From contig NZ_JAJEPS010000005.1 of assembly GCF_020686965.1 (NCBI RefSeq), positions 62,001 through 126,000 on the forward strand: 64,000 nucleotides of DNA. The letters are read 5' to 3'. The position numbers were made by a program, and so were the translations under genes. Below are positions 51,400 through 60,953 of the stretch, piece by piece (the first letter of the stretch is position 1; each line of letters begins with the position of its first letter). The notes below the pieces were generated by a model. It was not told the origin of the DNA. It searched no databases and saw nothing but the letters and a program-made list of their open reading frames with translations. This DNA is from Hominiventricola filiformis. Its GTDB lineage: Bacteria > Bacillota > Clostridia > Lachnospirales > Lachnospiraceae.

Positions 51400-53586
51400 A
51401 TGAAAAAAAGAGCCCTGATGGCACTTCCCAAGCTGACAGCGACGGATGAGATGAAGCAGATCGCGGCGTCAGACTTGCCAAGAAAAGAAAAAATCGCCTA
51501 CGGATATGTTCAGGAGGTTTGTGAGTATTATGTTTACCTGAGATGCATCACGCAGGATGGGATATTGAAGGTGGCTTTCTTTTTCCCAGAGCATCTTCGC
51601 ATAGACGGGAATAGCCCAGCTTACGAAGTGTATCTGGATAAAGAAAAGCGGCAATTTATTACTTATAATAGCCTGAACCAGAAATGGTGTGAGGCCAAAC
51701 TGGACAGATTGGACTGGAAGCGCCGATACTGGTATACCAAAGCCTACTGGGTCAGCGAGGAAGATGAGACATCTATACAGGCATATCTGAACATCAATAA
51801 AAAAGCGGTAGAGGCAATCCGGCAGTTTCAGCGGAATGTGCGTGAGGAACAGCTCGAACAGCGGCACCGGCGGGAAACTGATCCATGGGATAAGGATATG
51901 GAACAGGTGCCGGAGCTTCCCAAGGACTGGAACCGCTGGGTGGATAAGGTTGCCATCCGGCAAAATTACATTTACTACCACTACAAAAAGGGCGGCGCCA
52001 AAACAGGTTACTGTACCTACTGCGAAAAGGAAGTGCCGATCAAGGTGCATCCCCATCACAATCAACAAGGCCGCTGTAGCTGCTGCCGACATCCGGTGGT
52101 ATTCAAAGCCTATGGACGAGCGGGGTATATGCAGACAGAAAAACATTTTGCCTACCTAATCCAGCGATGCAAAGACGGTTTTGTAGTTCGTGAATTTCAG
52201 GCTGACCGGACATATGGGAAAGAAAGCCTTCCAAACTCCAAGCTTTATTGTCAGGAAATCCGGCGCACGATTTATGACCGGGAAAGAAAACCAAGAACCT
52301 ACTATTGGGGTCTGTATAAACAGCGAAATATGCGCTGGATTTCCGGAAGCCCCTGTTCTTATAGTTGGTCTGGTTCACATGATGGACGGGTCTATGGAAA
52401 AACGCTGCCAACTCTGGAACAGAAGGAACTTCGATGCACAGGGCTGGTCAACTGGATTCGGAAGCAGAAAAGTGTTGACCCGGAAAAATATCTGGCAGTG
52501 CTTGAACGGATACCGCAAATGGAGCAGATCAGCAAGGTGAACCTGCCGAAGCTTACCAAGGAATGTTTCAGTTCCTGCGGAACAGTCAGTGAACTAATCA
52601 AAAACCATAGTGCCGGGAGTCTGATTAAAGCTCTGGGCCTTGACAGCAGGAGGTTTCAGCGACTTCGGCTCCATAATGGAGGCTGTGATCTGCTGCGGTG
52701 GCTGCAATATGAAAAGGGCACCGACAGGGAAATCCCAGATAATGTCCTTTTGTGGATGTGTCAGCAGAACATTAGCCCCAGGGATGTCCAGTTCATTGCT
52801 GACCGCATGAGCATGGTGCAGGTCTATAACTATGTACGGCGTCAGATGCCATCCTTCCGGAGAAACAGCCATGAGGTATTGCGTACCTGGGAGGATTATC
52901 TTTCCATGGCAAAGAAATTGCACATGGATGTATATGATGAGATCGTATATCGCACCAGAAAACTGCGGCGGCGCCACGATGATCTGGTGCTCAAATGCCA
53001 GGAGAAGGATATTGAACTGCAGGCCGAGGAGATGGAGGAGAAATTCCCCCATGTTAATGCTATCTGTCAGGAAATCAAAGCGAAATATGAGTACGCCGAT
53101 GCGGATTACATGGTAGTGGTGCCAGACGGTATTCTGGACATTATTACCGAGGGGCGTGCGCTCCATCACTGTGCAGGCAGCAGTGACCGCTACTGGGACC
53201 GGATTGAGCGGCGAGAAAGCTTTGTGATGTTTCTGCGTAAAACGGCTGATCCTTTCCATGCCTATTACACGCTGGAAGTGGAGCCAGATGGAACAGTGCG
53301 GCAGAAACGGACGGAATATGACCGGCAGAAGAAGGACATTGAGCAGGCGACCGAGTTTCTGCAGAAGTGGCAGCGGGTGATTACTGCCAGGCTGACAGAA
53401 AGCGACAAGGCGCTGGCTGCGGAAAGCAGGATTCTTCGTGAGAAGGAGTTTATCCAGTTGAAGAAGGATCGGGTCATCATTCATACCGGCCATTTGGCAG
53501 GAAGGCTTTTGGCGGATGTGCTGATGGCTGACCTGATGGAAAACACGGATAGCATCCAGTCTCCGGCATTGGCTGCTGCAGCGTGA
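51400..53586 (+). CDS. PcfJ-like protein
   Basis: 728 residues, starting 1 base after the previous stop. A zinc-ribbon-like region lies at about 205-235 (YCTYCEKEVPIKVHPHH ... CSCCRHPVVF). The C-terminal PcfJ domain carries LDIITEGRALHHCAGSSDRYWDRI and ESFVMFLRKTADPFHAYYTLEV, the invariant HHC...S block of the family. PcfJ is encoded beside PcfK on conjugative plasmids and phage-like elements; its biochemical role is unknown. Its conservation in elements with primase and helicase suggests a DNA-processing task. Confidence 0.8.
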   Translation: MKKRALMALPKLTATDEMKQIAASDLPRKEKIAYGYVQEVCEYYVYLRCITQDGILKVAFFFPEHLRIDGNSPAYEVYLDKEKRQFITYNSLNQKWCEAKLDRLDWKRRYWYTKAYWVSEEDETSIQAYLNINKKAVEAIRQFQRNVREEQLEQRHRRETDPWDKDMEQVPELPKDWNRWVDKVAIRQNYIYYHYKKGGAKTGYCTYCEKEVPIKVHPHHNQQGRCSCCRHPVVFKAYGRAGYMQTEKHFAYLIQRCKDGFVVREFQADRTYGKESLPNSKLYCQEIRRTIYDRERKPRTYYWGLYKQRNMRWISGSPCSYSWSGSHDGRVYGKTLPTLEQKELRCTGLVNWIRKQKSVDPEKYLAVLERIPQMEQISKVNLPKLTKECFSSCGTVSELIKNHSAGSLIKALGLDSRRFQRLRLHNGGCDLLRWLQYEKGTDREIPDNVLLWMCQQNISPRDVQFIADRMSMVQVYNYVRRQMPSFRRNSHEVLRTWEDYLSMAKKLHMDVYDEIVYRTRKLRRRHDDLVLKCQEKDIELQAEEMEEKFPHVNAICQEIKAKYEYADADYMVVVPDGILDIITEGRALHHCAGSSDRYWDRIERRESFVMFLRKTADPFHAYYTLEVEPDGTVRQKRTEYDRQKKDIEQATEFLQKWQRVITARLTESDKALAAESRILREKEFIQLKKDRVIIHTGHLAGRLLADVLMADLMENTDSIQSPALAAAA

Positions 53587-53652
53587 CAAAATGAGAATGG
53601 CCGGGCGTCCTTGAGGGCGTCCGGTCATTGATGAAGAAGGAAGGAGCAGAGC

Positions 53653-53910
53653 ATGAAACAAATTGGAAATCTGGCAGTGGTTTGCGCCAGGCGACAGGAT
53701 GTGCTGCTGCAGGTTGGCAGTGAAAAGGTATGTGTCCATGTGGGAGCCGGGCCAGAGCGGAATACGCTTCACGCAGCGTGGGACGATGATGACGCCATTC
53801 AGCGTATTGTCCATGAATTGAATTTTGGCAGATATGCAGCCGGCAGAAATGGGCTGCATACCGCACAGCAGGATTGCCCTGTGGGGCGGGGAAAGGAGAA
53901 AATTGCATGA
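53653..53910 (+). CDS. Small hypothetical protein
   Basis: 85 residues with GAAGGAAGGAGCAGAGC before the ATG. Contains NLAVVCARRQDVLLQVGSEKVCVHVG, then HAAWDDDDAIQRIVHELNFGRY. Looks like a small alpha/beta protein. Its stop overlaps the next start (ATGA). No family recognised. Confidence 0.55.
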   Translation: MKQIGNLAVVCARRQDVLLQVGSEKVCVHVGAGPERNTLHAAWDDDDAIQRIVHELNFGRYAAGRNGLHTAQQDCPVGRGKEKIA

Positions 53911-54230
53911 TCAAAAACCTGAATCAGCTGCGCAGGACACTTCGGGAAGGGACGCAGTTGGAGATATTGGATCACTGTCGGCCGGAATGTATTGGGCAGA
54001 TACGGAACATTACGCTGGTAAACACGCAGGGCTTTTATAGTACCGTAGCGAATCAGCCAGATGCGTCTGCCAACAGAGGCAACGGCGGCCGCGGCCCGAT
54101 CCTTTGGTGGGGCAGAGCCGCCCACTGGCAGTTTGCAGACGGTGTTTGCAGTGTTTTCGACAGTGAACAGAAGCATACGGAAGAAGAACTGGTTATGTCC
54201 TTCCGGGTACTTGAAAAGGAGGCAGCATAA
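53907..54230 (+). CDS. Small hypothetical protein
   Basis: 107 residues from the ATG at 53907, with GGGGAAAGGAGAAAATTGC upstream and a 4-base overlap with the gene before. Contains LRRTLREGTQLEILDHCRPECIGQIRNITLVNTQGFYS and GPILWWGRAAHWQFADGVCSVF. It also overlaps the ligase start by one base (TAATGG), so the three genes are translationally coupled. Unknown function. Confidence 0.55.
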   Translation: MIKNLNQLRRTLREGTQLEILDHCRPECIGQIRNITLVNTQGFYSTVANQPDASANRGNGGRGPILWWGRAAHWQFADGVCSVFDSEQKHTEEELVMSFRVLEKEAA

Positions 54231-56254
54231 TGGAACGGAATATTTTTGAAAAGCAGAGAGACTTGAATGACCGGCTCAACCGTTATCGGGATGAGTATTA
54301 TAACCGCAACGCTCCCAGTGTGTCAGATGAGGTCTATGACAGACTCTTTGACGAGTTGAAAGAGCTGGAACAGGAAACGGGAATCCAAATGGCAAATTCG
54401 CCAACCCAGACAGTAGGCTATCCTGCGGTGAGCAGGCTGGAGAAAACCAGACATGAGATCCCGCTGCTGTCTTTGGATAAGACTAAGAGCAGTATGGATC
54501 TTCTGAATTTCATGGGTGAGCAGCAGGTGATGCTGATGCTCAAACTGGATGGCTTGACTGTAAAGCTGACCTATGAGAATGGAGAACTTCTGGAGGCGGC
54601 TACCCGTGGCGATGGTGACGAAGGGGAGATCATTACCCATAACACCCGAGCCATCAGCGGTATCCCTTCCCACATCACCTACAAAGAGAGACTGGTTGTG
54701 ACGGGCGAGGGCTTTATCAGACCCAGTGATTTTGAGGAACTGAAGACCAGCCTACAGGACAGCAGCGGTAAGCCCTATAAAAACGGCCGCAATCTGGCTG
54801 CCGGTTCCATCCGTCTGATGGATGCCAAGATATGCCAGGAGCGTCGGCTGGTTTTCATGCCGTTTGGTGTGCTGGAGGGCTTTCCGCACCTGACCCGGAA
54901 ATCAGATAAGCTACGGGAACTGCGCGCGTTGGGGTTCCAGCCCTGTAAGTATCTGGTCACAAAGCAGAAACTGACGCTGGAAAATGTGGAAGCCGGTATC
55001 TATCAGCTGCGGCAATATGCCACTGACAAAGATATCCCCATTGACGGTATCGTGGTTTCGTTTAACGACATCGCCTATGCCCAGAGCTGCGGCCGCACCG
55101 GACATCACTATAAGGACGGTCTGGCCTATAAGTTTGAAGATGACCTGCATGAGAGCCTGCTGCAGTACATCGAATGGACGCCGGGCAGAACTGGAGAGAT
55201 TGCTCCGGTAGCAGTGTTTACGCCGGTGGAAATCGATGGCTGTGAGGTCAGCAGGGCCAGTCTGCACAACCTGTCCTTTATTGAGGATCTGGAACTGATG
55301 GCTGGAAATCGGATTCTGGTAAGCAAACGAAACATGATCATTCCCCACGTGGAAGAAAATCTGGACAGAGGCGGCTTCTCTATGGTGGATACGATTCCCC
55401 GTGTTTGTCCCTGCTGTGGACAGCCTACCCGCATCCATGAATCAAGTGGAAAGGGCGAAAATGGCGAGGATCGCATCATCAAGACGCTGTACTGTGATAA
55501 CCCTGACTGCGAGACACGTCGGCTGAAAAAGTTCGTCCATTTTGTCAGCCAGAAGGCAATGGACATTGAAGGGCTGTCGGAGGCTGCATTGGAAAAATTC
55601 ATCGGTCAGGGATTTATCCATAGTTATCTGGATATTTACCGTCTGGATCGTTACCGGGCTGAAATCGTCCGCATGGATGGGTTTGGTGAAAAGTCCTGGC
55701 AGCGCCTTTGGGACGCTATCCAACAGAGCCGAAACACCACCTTTGAGCGGTATCTGATTTCTATGGATATTCCTATGATCGGCAACACTGCCAGCAAGGT
55801 ATTGGGTCGTGTGTTCCACTATGATTTGGATGAGTTTCGGGATGCGGTCTATGGCGGCTATGATTTCCGGCAGCTTCCGGATTTCGGGGAGACATTGCAT
55901 AACAATATCCACGACTGGTTCTGTGTAGAAGATAATTTTTGTATTTGGGAGGAGTTACAGACTATGATGAATATTCAAAAGCCTGCTGTGGTAGAACACA
56001 GCGAAGACAGGGAGCAGGATAATCCCTTTGTGGGAAAGACTATCGTAGTTACCGGCAAGGTGGAACCCTACACCCGGGACGGAATCAATGACCTGATTGA
56101 ATCACTGGGCGCCCATGCCGGCAGCTCGGTGTCCAAGAAGACGGATTATCTGGTCTGTGGCGAAAATGCCGGCAGCAAGTTATCCAAGGCCAGGGATTTG
56201 GGCGTTACGGTGCTGTCACCTGCGGAGTTCTTCAGCATGGCCGGCGCTGAGTAA
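54230..56254 (+). CDS. ligA: NAD+-dependent DNA ligase, element-borne
   Basis: 674 residues, full-length LigA. Adenylation domain with YDRLFDELKELE, SLDKTKSSMDL and the active-site lysine in LKLDG (K105), then the OB fold, a four-cysteine zinc finger (CPCCGQPT ... CDNPDC), helix-hairpin-helix repeats and a C-terminal BRCT domain (VGKTIVVTGKVEPYTRDGINDLIESLGA, KKTDYLVCGENAGSKLSKA). It seals nicks using NAD+. Diverged from a usual housekeeping LigA in its N-terminal Ia domain, which is short but has YY-x-x-N-x-PSVSDEVYD. An extra ligase on an integrative element suggests a self-contained replication or repair set. Confidence 0.92.
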   Translation: MERNIFEKQRDLNDRLNRYRDEYYNRNAPSVSDEVYDRLFDELKELEQETGIQMANSPTQTVGYPAVSRLEKTRHEIPLLSLDKTKSSMDLLNFMGEQQVMLMLKLDGLTVKLTYENGELLEAATRGDGDEGEIITHNTRAISGIPSHITYKERLVVTGEGFIRPSDFEELKTSLQDSSGKPYKNGRNLAAGSIRLMDAKICQERRLVFMPFGVLEGFPHLTRKSDKLRELRALGFQPCKYLVTKQKLTLENVEAGIYQLRQYATDKDIPIDGIVVSFNDIAYAQSCGRTGHHYKDGLAYKFEDDLHESLLQYIEWTPGRTGEIAPVAVFTPVEIDGCEVSRASLHNLSFIEDLELMAGNRILVSKRNMIIPHVEENLDRGGFSMVDTIPRVCPCCGQPTRIHESSGKGENGEDRIIKTLYCDNPDCETRRLKKFVHFVSQKAMDIEGLSEAALEKFIGQGFIHSYLDIYRLDRYRAEIVRMDGFGEKSWQRLWDAIQQSRNTTFERYLISMDIPMIGNTASKVLGRVFHYDLDEFRDAVYGGYDFRQLPDFGETLHNNIHDWFCVEDNFCIWEELQTMMNIQKPAVVEHSEDREQDNPFVGKTIVVTGKVEPYTRDGINDLIESLGAHAGSSVSKKTDYLVCGENAGSKLSKARDLGVTVLSPAEFFSMAGAE

Positions 56255-56293
56255 GAAAATATAGCATACTATCGGTATGCTGTCAGTTGATCA

Positions 56294-56335
56294 ATGGGGA
56301 GAGAGCCATGTTGCGGCTCTCTCCCCATATCTTTT
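56294..56335 (+). terminator. Terminator after ligA
   Basis: ATGGGGAGAGAGCC ... GGCTCTCTCCCCAT, a 14-bp perfect stem followed by ATCTTTT. Preceded by a second small hairpin AGCATAC/GTATGCT at about 56261-56282. Confidence 0.75.
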
Positions 56336-56364
56336 ATGGAAGATTTCAAGTAGGAGGGATTTTA

Positions 56365-58482
56365 ATGCATATCGACAGGATACCGGTTTACCGGGTATAT
56401 CAGAGGGCTATTGATTTGGAGCTTTACCATGCCTTTGCCGAATTGGTAGTACAGACTTCTCAGGACGATACGGCGAGAAGGACTTACCGACAAACAAGGG
56501 CGATGCAGATATGGCAGGTGGAAACGGATGTGTCCGGCTATTTTGAACCATATCATCTGCGTTATCCTGGCGAGGTGTTGGAGCGGTTTGAGGAAAAACT
56601 GGGCAATGATGTCCGGGTTCTCCGCGCTCTGGCCCTGGCGCTGGGAAATACCTGTGCGATCCAGTCTGACAATATGTTTGTGGGCAATCAGCGGGGAGCA
56701 TTCCTCCAGAAATTGCGGCGGTCTGCCGGAGAAGATGTGTACCTGCAGGGCGCTCTGTATCTTCTGGAAACAGATGCGGCACAGCGCCATGCCCTGTTGG
56801 AGAAACTGGCAGAAAGGGAGTGTACGAGAACGGAAGAAGCCCTGTTTGTACTGTCGTTATTTGATGATAGGGAACGCGGCTATGAGGTGATGCATACCCA
56901 ACTCAGTCATCTATTCACACAAAATCTGACACTTTCACTGGTATATGATTTTGGTGTGCTGGAATGGTTCATCCGGTTCTATGCAGAGCAGGCAAAGAGG
57001 TACCGCGGGAAAGCCGACCTGGTGCTGCGCACGCTGATGAAACTGCCGTATATGAATATGAAGCCCGACAGCCGCGAATTTTCGGTTTTGACTAAAGCAG
57101 GGTATCGCTGCGATGAAATCATTTTGGCAAACTCTCTCGCTGTATGGGCGGACAGGCTGCCGGACCGGTTGAGTTCCAAGAGTATCACTGCCGAGAAAAT
57201 CGCAACAGCGTGTGGGCGGATGCTTCTGAATGCTCCAAAGGATTTTTCGGAAGAATTTTACGAGTATCTTGGCTGGCTGTTTCAGTTCTATAACAGCTTT
57301 ACGGTCAAGTACGAAGGATTTCAGGGACTCTGGGAAGCGGTTCAATATGGTTTGAACCCCACAGCACCGAAAACACTGTTATGGATGAATCAAACGATAC
57401 AGAAGGATTTTCCGTACCGATTTGATGTGTTTGATCCTCAGTACGATAATCTGGCGAAGGAACTGGAGCGGGATAACTACATGGAGTTGTTTACCCTGCA
57501 GATGCTGCATTCCAGGCAGACGATCCCTTTGAAACAGTGGCTTTCCAGATATCAGGAACTGACCGGAGCTGACTATGGAGAATATTTCAGAAGTTGGCAT
57601 ACGAACGGTAGGCGGGCATTTGCCTTTCTGGTGGAAAAGAAGGAAATCAATCTATGGGAGTTTTTCAAGCAGCATCGGCAAGATGGTGAAGATGCGCCAC
57701 AACTGAAACTGCTGCGGGAGTATGCCCTGAGAATTTCAAGTTGGAGGTGTTTCCGGTTTGTAGAGAGGCTACTGGCTGAGTACACTTTTTCCCAACTTCA
57801 AACGATATTTGGCAAGCGGTTTTACTTTCACGAATGCTTTGTCAGGAGTGAGGGGTATTACAGCAGAAGGGAATATAAAACATACATCAGCCGTCCATTC
57901 CTATCTGCAGAGCAGCATCGACAGCTCTATGACTGGGTGGAGCGTTCAGTTTTCCAGACTGAGCCGGAAAAATATGAGGACTTCGTTTTAAGTGCCTTAA
58001 AAGCACCGGAGATCCAACGCCTTTATGATAAAAAAGCGCTGGCAGCGGTGTTGCGGCAGTTTTTGCTCCACAGGGAGTATAACGGCTATGAAATCAACCG
58101 GCTGAAGGAAACATTCTATTCCAAGGAAGAGTTGGAGGATGAGCACAGAGCCGAAGCTGAGAGAAAGGAGCAGGAAAAACGACTGGAGCAGGAAAAACGG
58201 ACCATACAGAAACGGGAAAAGCTGCAGCAACTTTATAACGGCAGCGCCGAATCTCTTGTGAAATTCATAGGGGGATATTATTACAGGGATGAGAAGAAAG
58301 AGGTACTGGATATGGCATTTGATAAGTTGGTGGAATGGCCCGCCGGTTGTGTGCAGACAATGGATGCCAAAGATGCACACGCCTTTTTTGAGCTGTGTGG
58401 TGAACTGGTAGAGTCTGAACCCCGGCCAAGGCATGAGATTTTGAATATGGTACTGACAATGATCGGAGGTGAAGCAGCATGA
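56365..58482 (+). CDS. Large protein of unknown function, unit 1
   Basis: 705 residues from the ATG at 56365 (AGTAGGAGGGATTTTA upstream); an earlier start at 56287 lies in the terminator. Mostly helical, no signal peptide or membrane segment. IDRIPVYRVYQRAIDLELYHAF at the N-terminus, many Leu/Arg-rich helices resembling a repeat scaffold, and a charged Glu/Lys/Arg coiled coil (about 590-635) near the C-terminus. No enzyme motif seen. It overlaps the next gene by 4 bases; the two are probably partners. Confidence 0.6.
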   Translation: MHIDRIPVYRVYQRAIDLELYHAFAELVVQTSQDDTARRTYRQTRAMQIWQVETDVSGYFEPYHLRYPGEVLERFEEKLGNDVRVLRALALALGNTCAIQSDNMFVGNQRGAFLQKLRRSAGEDVYLQGALYLLETDAAQRHALLEKLAERECTRTEEALFVLSLFDDRERGYEVMHTQLSHLFTQNLTLSLVYDFGVLEWFIRFYAEQAKRYRGKADLVLRTLMKLPYMNMKPDSREFSVLTKAGYRCDEIILANSLAVWADRLPDRLSSKSITAEKIATACGRMLLNAPKDFSEEFYEYLGWLFQFYNSFTVKYEGFQGLWEAVQYGLNPTAPKTLLWMNQTIQKDFPYRFDVFDPQYDNLAKELERDNYMELFTLQMLHSRQTIPLKQWLSRYQELTGADYGEYFRSWHTNGRRAFAFLVEKKEINLWEFFKQHRQDGEDAPQLKLLREYALRISSWRCFRFVERLLAEYTFSQLQTIFGKRFYFHECFVRSEGYYSRREYKTYISRPFLSAEQHRQLYDWVERSVFQTEPEKYEDFVLSALKAPEIQRLYDKKALAAVLRQFLLHREYNGYEINRLKETFYSKEELEDEHRAEAERKEQEKRLEQEKRTIQKREKLQQLYNGSAESLVKFIGGYYYRDEKKEVLDMAFDKLVEWPAGCVQTMDAKDAHAFFELCGELVESEPRPRHEILNMVLTMIGGEAA

Positions 58483-60953
58483 GAAATACATTAAAACATC
58501 TGACCCTATTGACCAGAATGAAAGATGACGGATTGCTTCCGACGCTTACAGGCAGCTTTTCAGAGGATGCCATAGCGCAGGCATGTGGACAGGTGGAGAC
58601 ACTTCAATTACAGGAACGGCTGCACATCCGAAAGACAAAGCGGATACAGGAAGAACTGGTTCGGGTGCCGGACTTTGCAGCGCTCTATGGTACGTTGTGC
58701 AGGCAGGAGATTGGCGATGAAGAAATTGCTTCAGCCTTAGAGTCGGCAGACGGGTATGGAGAGAGACTGACAGCGTATTCCCAAGAGCAGGTGCTGGCAG
58801 TCATGAAATTGGAACTGTTGCCTTCCCTGAGGTTTGAATACCTGAAATACTATTTTCCCTTTGTGATGTATGAAGAAGAGGAGCAGGTCATATTGGATAA
58901 CCTGCAGACTTTTCCCATTGCGGAGTGGAAGGGACTTTCCATGCTGACGGAGCACCAGCGGGATATGATGCGGCAGCCGTTTCTTGGTTCGTATCTGTTT
59001 TTCTGGCATCAAAATGAACGGAAAGCTCTGGAACTGTTGGAACAGAATCGTCCGCTCCAGAGAGTCTGCATCTTGCTTTATCGGTATGGTGTGCGGCTGT
59101 TTCTGTCAGTAGAACGCCTGAAAGCTCTCCGGTGGATGAAAATGACCGATGTAGGAAAATTCCGCCGGCTGTTGGCTGTATTTGAATATGACGCAGAGGA
59201 TTTGTCTGCTTTTTTTGACCTCTGGCTGGACAACCATGCCGGACAATATGACCTCAACTGGTTTATCTCCCAGCCACATCCTTTGAGCAAGGAACAGAGG
59301 GAAGAAATTTTATGCAACCAACTGAGTTATCTGAATGCTCTGTATGCCGGCAGGCTCCATCTGGATTTTAATGCTGTCCGGCAATTCCAGTTTTCAATTC
59401 TCATTTATGCGGTGGAGCATAGAAAAAAGCATTTTTTGGAATTGGTGAATCAGAACAGTGAAGTGTTCCTGTCCTTGGGGCGATACTCTCTATTGTTTGA
59501 GCCGGGCTTTTGTGAGCACTGTAACATCAATTCCCTGACGCTGAAGAATTTGAAAGCCAGCGATTCTGTGAACCGCAGCGACAGCTTTTTTACGCTTCTG
59601 GAAGAAGGGCAGCAGTACACCTTTGAGGAAATGTATCAGCTTTGGCATCAGAAAGAGGTTTATGTCCGGTTATACACTATGCTGACACCTCTTTCCATAG
59701 ATCAGCGTTTGCTGACACTGCGGCAGCTGATAAAACGGGATCTGGTCAGCCAATATACAGGAGATGCAGAGTTGGAGCAGCTTGGAAAATGTCTGTTGGA
59801 AAGGCCGTTTAGCGAATGGTATCGGGGTTCATTTGGACATATCTGTGGGCTGACCCGGCGGATTGCCATGGGGCTGCTACAACACTATACGCAGCTGCAG
59901 GCATTCATACCGGATTTCACTACAGAGTCGGATGTGGTATTTGCCCTCAATAATATGAAGGCTCTTTTGGAAATGACGGATTGGAAGCAGGTGCGGAAAG
60001 ATATTCTGACAACAGATGCAGACTGGCTGGATCTAAAAGAAAAACTGGCATTTTCGGACGATTTTGTGGAGCAGAACCGGGAGACTGTCACGGAATTTTT
60101 ACTGCAGGGCGGCGCGGCTATGGTATGCGCTCTCTATGGGGAACTGGACGGGCAGGAGCTGGCTGTTGAAGCGCTGCGACGGATCGTACAGGCTGAATTG
60201 ATGGGCCAGTTCTATAAACTCAAATATTTTGCTGGTGACCTGCAGCGTGAGATTCGCTACCCTGTCAGCGAGATGCAGGAGAGCCTCTGGAAGAAAAATC
60301 TTTCGTTGGCGCGAGGTGCATTTTGGGCAGAAGAGGTGGATGATTTTTACCACACTCTGCGGCTTGGTGAACTTCCTCATAGTACCTGCTTGTCTTACCG
60401 TACTGGAAGCCAGAGGGAGTGCCTGTTAGCTGCCTTTGACTCTAATAAGAAGATTGTCCTTGTGAAAAAGGATGAAGCGGTGGTGGCTCGTGCCTGTCTC
60501 CGCTTGACAAAAGGTGCATTTCAAAAACCGCCTGCCGTCGATTTTTCTTTTGCTGATCTGTCGCAGGAGAACATGGATATCGGAAAGCCTGTCACCAGTG
60601 AGAAGCCTGTGCTGTTCCTGGAGAGTATCTATACTTTCGGACTCAATGATATTGAAAAAGAGGAAGTAATGAAACTGGCAGTTTCCCTGACAACACAGAA
60701 AGCGGCAGAGCTGGGTGTTGTGGCAGTACTTGCAAGACGGTATCTGGGCTGCTATGAACGGGATGAGTATGTGCTTGCACCGTTCTATGTGTACATCTCA
60801 AAATCCAAAAACGGATGGCAGTATCTGGACTCTTTGGGTGGAGCGGCATATACCTCAGCAAAAGAGGAGTATGTAGAGCACCCCTTCCTGGTCATGCAGA
60901 CTGCCATGCATCAAGCAGAGGCAAATAGCAGAAATGAGGTGTATTATGAATAA
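58479..60953 (+). CDS. Large protein of unknown function, unit 2, with PcfJ-like C-terminus
   Basis: 824 residues, starting in the overlap with unit 1. The N-terminal ~600 residues are helical. At about 630-680 lies LGELPHSTCLSYRTGSQRECLL followed by ALFDSNKK-like AAFDSNKKIVLVKKDEAVVARACLRLTKG, then FLESIYTFGLND and ARRYLGCYERDEYVLAPFYVYIS. The H-S-T-C block followed by two hydrophobic strands recalls the HHC-x-S and ESFVMFLR strands of the PcfJ C-terminal domain; I take this as a distant relation, not proven. No membrane segment. Confidence 0.6.
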   Translation: MRNTLKHLTLLTRMKDDGLLPTLTGSFSEDAIAQACGQVETLQLQERLHIRKTKRIQEELVRVPDFAALYGTLCRQEIGDEEIASALESADGYGERLTAYSQEQVLAVMKLELLPSLRFEYLKYYFPFVMYEEEEQVILDNLQTFPIAEWKGLSMLTEHQRDMMRQPFLGSYLFFWHQNERKALELLEQNRPLQRVCILLYRYGVRLFLSVERLKALRWMKMTDVGKFRRLLAVFEYDAEDLSAFFDLWLDNHAGQYDLNWFISQPHPLSKEQREEILCNQLSYLNALYAGRLHLDFNAVRQFQFSILIYAVEHRKKHFLELVNQNSEVFLSLGRYSLLFEPGFCEHCNINSLTLKNLKASDSVNRSDSFFTLLEEGQQYTFEEMYQLWHQKEVYVRLYTMLTPLSIDQRLLTLRQLIKRDLVSQYTGDAELEQLGKCLLERPFSEWYRGSFGHICGLTRRIAMGLLQHYTQLQAFIPDFTTESDVVFALNNMKALLEMTDWKQVRKDILTTDADWLDLKEKLAFSDDFVEQNRETVTEFLLQGGAAMVCALYGELDGQELAVEALRRIVQAELMGQFYKLKYFAGDLQREIRYPVSEMQESLWKKNLSLARGAFWAEEVDDFYHTLRLGELPHSTCLSYRTGSQRECLLAAFDSNKKIVLVKKDEAVVARACLRLTKGAFQKPPAVDFSFADLSQENMDIGKPVTSEKPVLFLESIYTFGLNDIEKEEVMKLAVSLTTQKAAELGVVAVLARRYLGCYERDEYVLAPFYVYISKSKNGWQYLDSLGGAAYTSAKEEYVEHPFLVMQTAMHQAEANSRNEVYYE

